Made by a program: the position numbers and the translations under genes
Assembly (NCBI RefSeq): GCF_022965805.1
Contig: NW_027331510.1
Span: 1,627,001 to 1,691,000 of the forward strand
DNA from: Primulina eburnea
Taxonomy: Eukaryota > Streptophyta > Magnoliopsida > Lamiales > Gesneriaceae
DNA length: 64,000 nt
Direction of reading: 5' to 3'
In this document: piece by piece, positions 57,576 to 64,000 of the stretch
Layout: the number at the start of each line of letters is the position of its first letter
How positions within the stretch are numbered: position 1 is the first letter of the stretch
The notes under the pieces: model-generated
Database searches by the model: none
Told to the model about the DNA's origin: nothing
What the model saw: the letters and a program-made list of their open reading frames with translations, nothing else

Positions 57576-60500
57576 ATTACTATTATAAATATATGAGTTT
57601 GAATTGTGAATTTACATCTATATCCTTATCTTCATTAAATAATATTCATTAATACATGTCACTTTGTTTGTTTTGTTTTCATCTATTAATTAACGGAATC
57701 TAAACTAAATTGAAGAAAAATAAAATTTATCATTCATTTTTTACAATCTATTTTTTTAAAAAAAAACTTATATCTATAATGAAATTTCTAAACTAAATCG
57801 AAAAAAAAATGTATTATTCATTTTTTGTGATGAAATTTGCAATCCATTTTTTTAAAAAAACTTAATATATATAATGAGATCAAAATGATAACAATAATGA
57901 ATATGCGTTTTGTTTTGTTTTTTTCTAGCTATTAATGACTTCTAATATATGTTTTGATTTATTTTTTCCAAACTATTAATGACTTCTAAAATAAATTGAA
58001 GAAAAATAAAATTTAGATAATGAAATACTTAGCTACCATTTTTCTATTATTACTATTATAAATATATGAGTTTGAATTGTGAATTTACATCTATATCCTT
58101 ATCTTCATTAAATAATATTCATTAATACATGTCACTTTGTTTGTTTTGTTTTCATCTATTAATTAACGGAATCTAAACTAAATTGAAGAAAAATAAAATT
58201 TAGCATTCATTTTTTGCAATCCATTTTTTTTTAAAAAAAACTTATATCTTTAATGAAATTCACAAATATAACAATAATAAATATATATTTTTTGTTTATT
58301 TTTTCCTAGCTATCAATTACTTCTAAAATAAATTGAAAAAAAAAGAAATTTAATTATATTTTTTAGAATGAAAAATTTAGCTACCATTTTTTAAAATGAA
58401 ATTTAAATTTATCTTCCAATTTTTTGAATGAAACTTGCACTTAGTTTTTTTAAAAAATATACATCTTTAATAAAATGTTTTGATTTGTTTTTTCATCTAT
58501 TAGTGTATCATAAAATAAATTGAAGAAAAATAAAATTCAGTTACCATTTATTGGAATGAAATTTGCACTCTACGTTTTTTAAAAGAACTATATTTTTAAT
58601 GAAATTTAAAATAAATAGAAGAATAATGAAATTTACGTTCTATTTTTAAAAAAAATGAATTATGTTCTTGTTTTAAAAATAATTAATTTTATTTTATTTA
58701 TCTTTATTTTTTGTTTGTTTTGCGAACCCTATCTTTATTTTTTAGGATGTCTTTTTGTTTGATTTCAATTTTTTCATTAATTATTAAATTTTAAAATAAA
58801 TAGTATAAAAATGAAGTTTACGTTTTTGTTCAAAATTTTATGGTTATCCAATTTTTTAGTAAGTACTCTTCTGTAAAACGGTATCAAGTAGATATATCTA
58901 TAAGACGAGTCGACATTTTTTATTAATTAATGTTAATGCATTTTAAAATAAATCGAATAAAAATGAAGTTTACACTATTATTCAAAATTTTATAGTTATC
59001 CAATTTTTGAGTAGGTCTTCTGTGAGACGGTTTTGTTGGAACTTTTCAAGTTCGCAATCTTGATTTTGATGTTAACAAAACTTGATAATCTTTGTGACTA
59101 ATAATCTATCTTAGTGTGCAGAAGCTATTTTTTTTAAAAAAAACTTATATCTATAATGAAATTTCTAAACTAAATCGAAAAAAAAATGTATTATTCATTT
59201 TTTGTGATGAAATTTGCAATCCATTTTTTTAAAAAAACTTAATATATATAATGAGATCAAAATGATAACAATAATGAATATGCGTTTTGTTTTTTTTTTT
59301 TCTAGCTATTAATGACTTCTAATATATGTTTTGATTTATTTTTTCCAAACTATTAATGACTTCTAAAATAAATTGAAGAAAAATAAAATTTAGATAATGA
59401 AATACTTAGCTACCATTTTTCTATTATTACTATTATAAATATATGAGTTTGAATTGTGAATTTACATCTATATCCTTATCTTCATTAAATAATATTCATT
59501 AATACATGTCACTTTGTTTGTTTTGTTTTCATCTATTAATTAACGGAATCTAAACTAAATTGAAAAAAATAAAATTTAGCATTCATTTTTTGCAATCCAT
59601 TTTTTTTTAAAAAAAACTTATATCTTTAATGAAATTCACAAATATAACAATAATAAATATATATTTTTTGTTTATTTTTTCCTAGCTATCAATTACTTCT
59701 AAAATAAATTGAAAAAAAAGAAATTTAATTATATTTTTTAGAATGAAAAATTTAGCTACCATTTTTTAAAATGAAATTTAAATTTATCTTCCAATTTTTT
59801 GAATGAAACTTGCACTTAGTTTTTTTAAAAAATATACATCTTTAATAAAATGTTTTGATTTGTTTTTTCATCTATTAGTGTATCCTAAAATAAATTGAAG
59901 AAAAATAAAATTCAGTTACCATTTATTGGAATGAAATTTACACTCTACGTTTTTTAAAAGAACTATATTTTTAATGAAATTTAAAATAAATAGAAGAATA
60001 ATGAAATTTACGTTCTATTTTTTAAAAAAATGAATTATGTTCTTGTTTTAAAAATAATTAATTTTATTTTATTTATCTTTATTTTTTGTTTGTTTTGCGA
60101 ACCCTATCTTTATTTTTTAGGATGTCTTTTTGTTTGATTTCAATTTTTTCATTAATTATTAAATTTTAAAATAAATAGTATAAAAATGAAGTTTACGTTT
60201 TTGTTCAAAATTTTATGGTTATCCAATTTTTTAGTAAGTACTCTTCTGTAAAACGGTATCAAGTAGATATATCTATAAGACGAGTCGACATTTTTTATTA
60301 ATTAATGTTAATGAATTTTAAAATAAATCGAATAAAAATGAAGTTTACACTATTATTCAAAATTTTATAGTTATCCAATTTTTGAGTAGGTCTTCTGTGA
60401 GACGGTTTTGTTGGAACTTTTCAAGTTCGCAATCTTGATTTTGATGTTAACAAAATTTGATAATCTTTGTGACTAATAATCTATCTTAGTGTGCAGAAGC

Positions 60501-61784
60501 TATTTTTTTTAAAAAAAACTTATATCTATAATGAAATTTCTAAACTAAATCGAAAAAAAAATGTATTATTCATTTTTTGTGATGAAATTTGCAATCCATT
60601 TTTTTAAAAAAACTTAATATATATAATGAGATCAAAATGATAACAATAATGAATATGCGTTTTGTTTTTTTTTTCTAGCTATTAATGACTTCTAATATAT
60701 GTTTTGATTTATTTTTTCCAAACTATTAATGACTTCTAAAATAAATTGAAGAAAAATAAAATTTAGATAATGAAATACTTAGCTACCATTTTTCTATTAT
60801 TACTATTATAAATATATGAGTTTGAATTGTGAATTTACATCTATATCCTTATCTTCATTAAATAATATTCATTAATACATGTCACTTTGTTTGTTTTGTT
60901 TTCATCTATTAATTAACGGAATCTAAACTAAATTGAAGAAAAATAAAATTTAGCATTCATTTTTTGCAATCCATTTTTTTTAAAAAAAAACTTATATCTT
61001 TAATGAAATTCACAAATATAACAATAATAAATATATATTTTTTGTTTATTTTTTCCTAGCTATCAATTACTTCTAAAATAAATTGAAAAAAAAAAGAAAT
61101 TTAATTATATTTTTTAGAATGAAAAATTTAGCTACCATTTTTTAAAATGAAATTTAAATTTATCTTCAAATTTTTTGAATGAAACTTGCACTTAGTTTTT
61201 TTAAAAAATATATATCTTTAATAAAATGTTTTGATTTGTTTTTTCATCTATTAGTGTATCCTAAAATAAATTGAAGAAAAATAAAATTCAGTTACCATTT
61301 ATTGGAATGAAATTTATACTCTACGTTTTTTAAAAGAACTATATTTTTAATGAAATTTAAAATAAATAGAAGAATAATGAAATTTACGTTCTATTTTTTA
61401 AAAAAATGAATTATGTTCTTGTTTTAAAAATAATTAATTTTATTTTATTTATCTTTATTTTTTGTTTGTTTTGCGAACCCTATCTTTATTTTTTAGGATG
61501 TCTTTTTGTTTGATTTCAATTTTTTCATTAATTATTAAATTTTAAAATAAATAGTATAAAAATGAAGTTTACGTTTTTGTTCAAAATTTTATGGTTATCC
61601 AATTTTTTAGTAAGTACTCTTCTGTAAAACGGTATCAAGTAGATATATCTATAAGACGAGTCGACATTTTTTATTAATTAATGTTAATGCATTTTAAAAT
61701 AAATCGAATAAAAATGAAGTTTACACTATTATTCAAAATTTTATAGTTATCCAATTTTTGAGTAGGTCTTCTGTGAGACGGTTT
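57576..61784 (+). repeat. Tandem triplication, 1,375-1,376-base unit carrying an LTR start
   Basis: Three near-identical AT-rich units run from about 57755, 59128 and 60505, each starting TTTTTTAAAAAAAACTTATATC and ending with the first 95 or so bases of an LTR (TGTTGGAACTTTTCAAG to GTGCAGAAGCTA). The LTR starts fall at 59034, 60409 and 61785. Only the third continues into a longer LTR. Inside each unit is a block starting ATTACTATTATAAATATATG, which also occurs once before the first unit (57576), about 465 bases away from its in-unit copy (58041). No ORF. Confidence 0.85.
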
Positions 61785-62882
61785 TGTTGGAACTTTTCAA
61801 GTTCGCAATCTTGATTTTGATGTTAACAAAACTTGATAATCTTTGTGACTAATAATCTATCTTAGTGTGCAGAAGCTAGGATCAGTCGAGGTGTTTGCGT
61901 CACAACTGAAGACTCAACTGATTGCACAAACTGAATCAGTCTAACCGTTACGTCAATTGAGCAGTCCAGTTGATTGTCCAGTTGATAGGTGGTTCAGCAG
62001 GAGAACCTCAGAAGCCTGGCCAGCCGAAGGAGTGTTCAACTGTGAAGAAACCCAGCTGATCAGTTCGACTGAATCAGTGAAATTAGTTCAGCTGACGAGC
62101 CAACTGATTTCACCTCAACAACTGAAGATCAGTTCAACTGACCAGTTCAGAACTTCAGTTAGGAGCAATCAGTTGCGGAACACGACAGTCAACATTATCG
62201 GAATCCAGCTGTGCGCAAAGGTACAAAATCAATTGTCCTGTCAAAGGACAAATAGACGTTGCATCAGAGCATTAAAGACAAGCGCTCCAGCAGGGCAGTC
62301 GAAAAGTCGAGACACAAAGTTCAAGGAGCCAATTCAAATGCAACGGATACAAAAAATGAGTCTCACTGTACGATCAGTTTATCGCGCCTATATAAATAGA
62401 AGAACATTGAAGATTCATAAGACGATACAGAGAGTGAAAAGGGCACGCTTATTTATTTATCAGCTTTCAAGAAGCAATCAGCCCATAGGGATTCAAAAGA
62501 TTTATCAGCTTAGTTTAGAATCTCATCTCCCTCAGTGTGTGAGAACATCCTTGTTCAGTTCTCACACACAAACACTCTCACAATCACTCAGATACAGTCT
62601 TGCACAAAGACGTTAAACTTGTGTATATATCTTTGACACGTAGACGTTAAAGAAGGGTTGGCTGGAAGGTGTTGCCTTCAGTCTAGGCTCGGAGTTCAGT
62701 TTAGGCAGTAATGTAAGTCCTAGCTGAGTGGGTTTGTACAAGGTGTTGTATAAATCAAAGTCTTCAAGTGGATCCTACTCGAGGCGATAGAAGGGGTGAC
62801 GTAGGAGCAGTTGAAGTCTCCGAACATCAATAAACATATCTTGTGTACTTAACTGATTAACTGTTGTTTTCAAATTGTTTAT
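61785..62882 (+). repeat. Truncated LTR of a second SIRE-type copia family
   Basis: Begins TGTTGGAACTTTTCAAG and is cut at 62882 by the inserted TGTAACGTACC LTR. The first half is rich in CAGTTGA and TCAACTG words. The second half has a TATA box and the motif AGAAGGGGTGACGTAGGAG near 62790, then CTCCGAACATCAATAAA, matching the other SIRE LTR at 46734. A 219-codon ORF at 61957-62616 lies within the LTR and is not called as a gene. Confidence 0.75.
62388..62398 (+). promoter_or_regulatory. LTR promoter TATA box
   Basis: CTATATAAATA in a GC-richer context, placed as expected for the U3 promoter of this LTR, ahead of the conserved GGGGTGACGTAGGAG segment. Confidence 0.55.
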
Positions 62883-63534
62883 GTAACGTACCGAACTTTT
62901 ACTACTTGAAATTTGCGGAAAAATTTAAAATTTTCTTAAAAGTAAACATTCATACGGTAGTCACTCATCATTCATAAAAAGGTTTTGAAATTATCCATCG
63001 CCAACATAATTTTCAAAAAGGAAAACTGTCTCAAAGTATCTCACATCCAAAATCATAAAATCAGAGTACTTGAAATGATTGCATAAAACATAAACTTAAA
63101 CTAGGCGGTCCTCGGGTTTAGCCTCCCACTCAGTGCAAGCCTGCCCCTTGGTCGCCACCTCCGGTCTCCTCATCAACATACTCACCTGCATCGATCAAGT
63201 CTAGTGAGTCTAAAGACTCAACACGTATAAACTGAGAATAACGAGTACTACATAATAAAATCGCATGCATCTTAAAAACAGGACATACATAACTTTAAAC
63301 TTGAACTTGCATAAACTTCAACTTGAAATAAACTTGAACTTGAACATACATACTATGACGTGCCATGAACATAAACTTCTCTTAAACATGCTTTCATACT
63401 TCAACATACTTAACTTCATCATTTTACGTAGATGATGTTTCAAAGCAAGTGACCCTTAACATGATAAACGCCTGATCAGACACACCACAGTACTGGGCTA
63501 ACAGGGACGTATCCACTGCCGCATACATGAGATC

Positions 63535-63650
63535 CCCGTTCATAATTTAACGGGCCAGTTGGTCCACGTTCATAATTTAACGCTTTCCAACCACGATCTA
63601 ACCCGTTCATAATTTAACGGGCGGATTGGTCCCCGTTCATAATTTAACGG
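63535..63650. repeat. Short LTR repeats, four units
   Basis: CCCGTTCATAATTTAACGG-type words at about 63535, 63565, 63602 and 63631. The left-hand LTR copy has three. Confidence 0.75.
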
Positions 63651-63970
63651 TTTCCAATCTTTAACTTTCTTTGGTCACAAGACATTTAGCATACCTCAAA
63701 AACTTAAAATACTTTCTTTGCACGTCATACATACTTACTTGGCGTTGAGAGATTCGTTGGACTTCGACTGGGGCCGTTGCTGCAACAAACTAACATGACA
63801 TTCCATACTTAACTTGCATAACTTAAACGTAGAAAATCATACTTACTCTCAAGCTCAATCATATCTTAGGACCTTCTATAATTTCTCATGACATGACCTT
63901 AATAATCCTTGCACTAAGCCATAACATCAAACTTAAAAATAAAAAAATTATTTTTCCCATGACAGTGTGT

Positions 63971-64000
63971 ACACGGACCCCTAGCCCGGGTCCGTGTACG
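63971..64000. repeat. Start of a hairpin array, cut by window edge
   Basis: ACACGGACCCCTAG then CCCGGGTCCGTGTACG: the two arms are complementary, and the unit corresponds by position to the last unit of the array at 691-953. Confidence 0.7.

Larger units (their letters stand above)
62883..64000 (+). repeat. LTR of a Ty3/gypsy-type element, cut by window edge
   Basis: Begins TGTAACGTACCG and matches the reverse complement of 2037 down to about 960. It is inserted into the SIRE-type LTR at 62882/62883. It includes four short repeats at 63535-63650 and the first unit of a hairpin array at 63971. Confidence 0.8.

Noticed and set aside
61957..62616. 219-codon plus-strand ORF
   Set aside because: It lies wholly within a SIRE-type LTR, overlaps the LTR promoter, and its composition follows the CAGTT/AACTG repeats. 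No domain is seen.
1..64000. The two TGTAACGTACC LTRs at the window ends as one giant element
   Set aside because: They are in opposite orientation and each interrupts a different element, so they are separate insertions.

Overview
This is nuclear DNA from a flowering plant, most likely a eudicot and possibly an asterid. The evidence is GT-AG spliced genes, a mitochondrially targeted nuclear maturase, an FQR1/WrbA-type quinone reductase, a CBSCBSPB-type protein, and dense nests of plant LTR retrotransposons with initiator-Met-tRNA primer sites. There are no bacterial operons, rRNA genes, tRNA genes or CRISPR arrays. Species cannot be fixed from the sequence.

Layout. 1-5,413: two nested LTR elements on the minus strand, an LTR beginning TGTAACGTACC inserted into a gag-only element. 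5,414-34,000: a gene island. It holds a five-exon gene for a 69-residue protein (7,570-10,199, with a dead gypsy element in intron 2), a PIF/Harbinger relic (about 12,886-14,370), a CBS-CBS-CBS-CBS-PB1 gene (14,512-20,452), CACTA ends and LTR fragments, a nuclear group II intron maturase most like nMAT2 (27,165-29,368), an unrecognised minus-strand gene (exon 29,769-30,079) and an FQR1-like reductase (31,484-33,740). 34,000-64,000: transposon sequence. It contains a complete young gag-only gypsy-type element (36,540-44,522, target duplication AGCTT), a complete but inactivated SIRE-type copia element (45,879-57,323, target duplication TTTAG) with env-like and antisense ORFs, a tandem triplication of a 1.376 kb unit (about 57,750-61,880), a truncated second SIRE-type LTR, and a second TGTAACGTACC LTR running off the window.

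Three of the recognisable host genes carry a lesion at a conserved place. The maturase lacks one base, exon 7 of the CBS gene has lost both its splice dinucleotides, and the reductase has Trp in place of a conserved Gly. The island may be a decaying duplicate copy, or the assembly may carry errors.

The most unusual structure is in the LTRs. Three LTR families carry arrays of three or four GC-rich hairpins at nearly the same spacing (74/74/74, 75/72 and 71/72/72 bases). Two families share the hairpin sequence, in opposite orientation relative to the LTR; the third uses a different sequence. A second unusual feature is an antisense ORF with its own TATA box inside the SIRE element.
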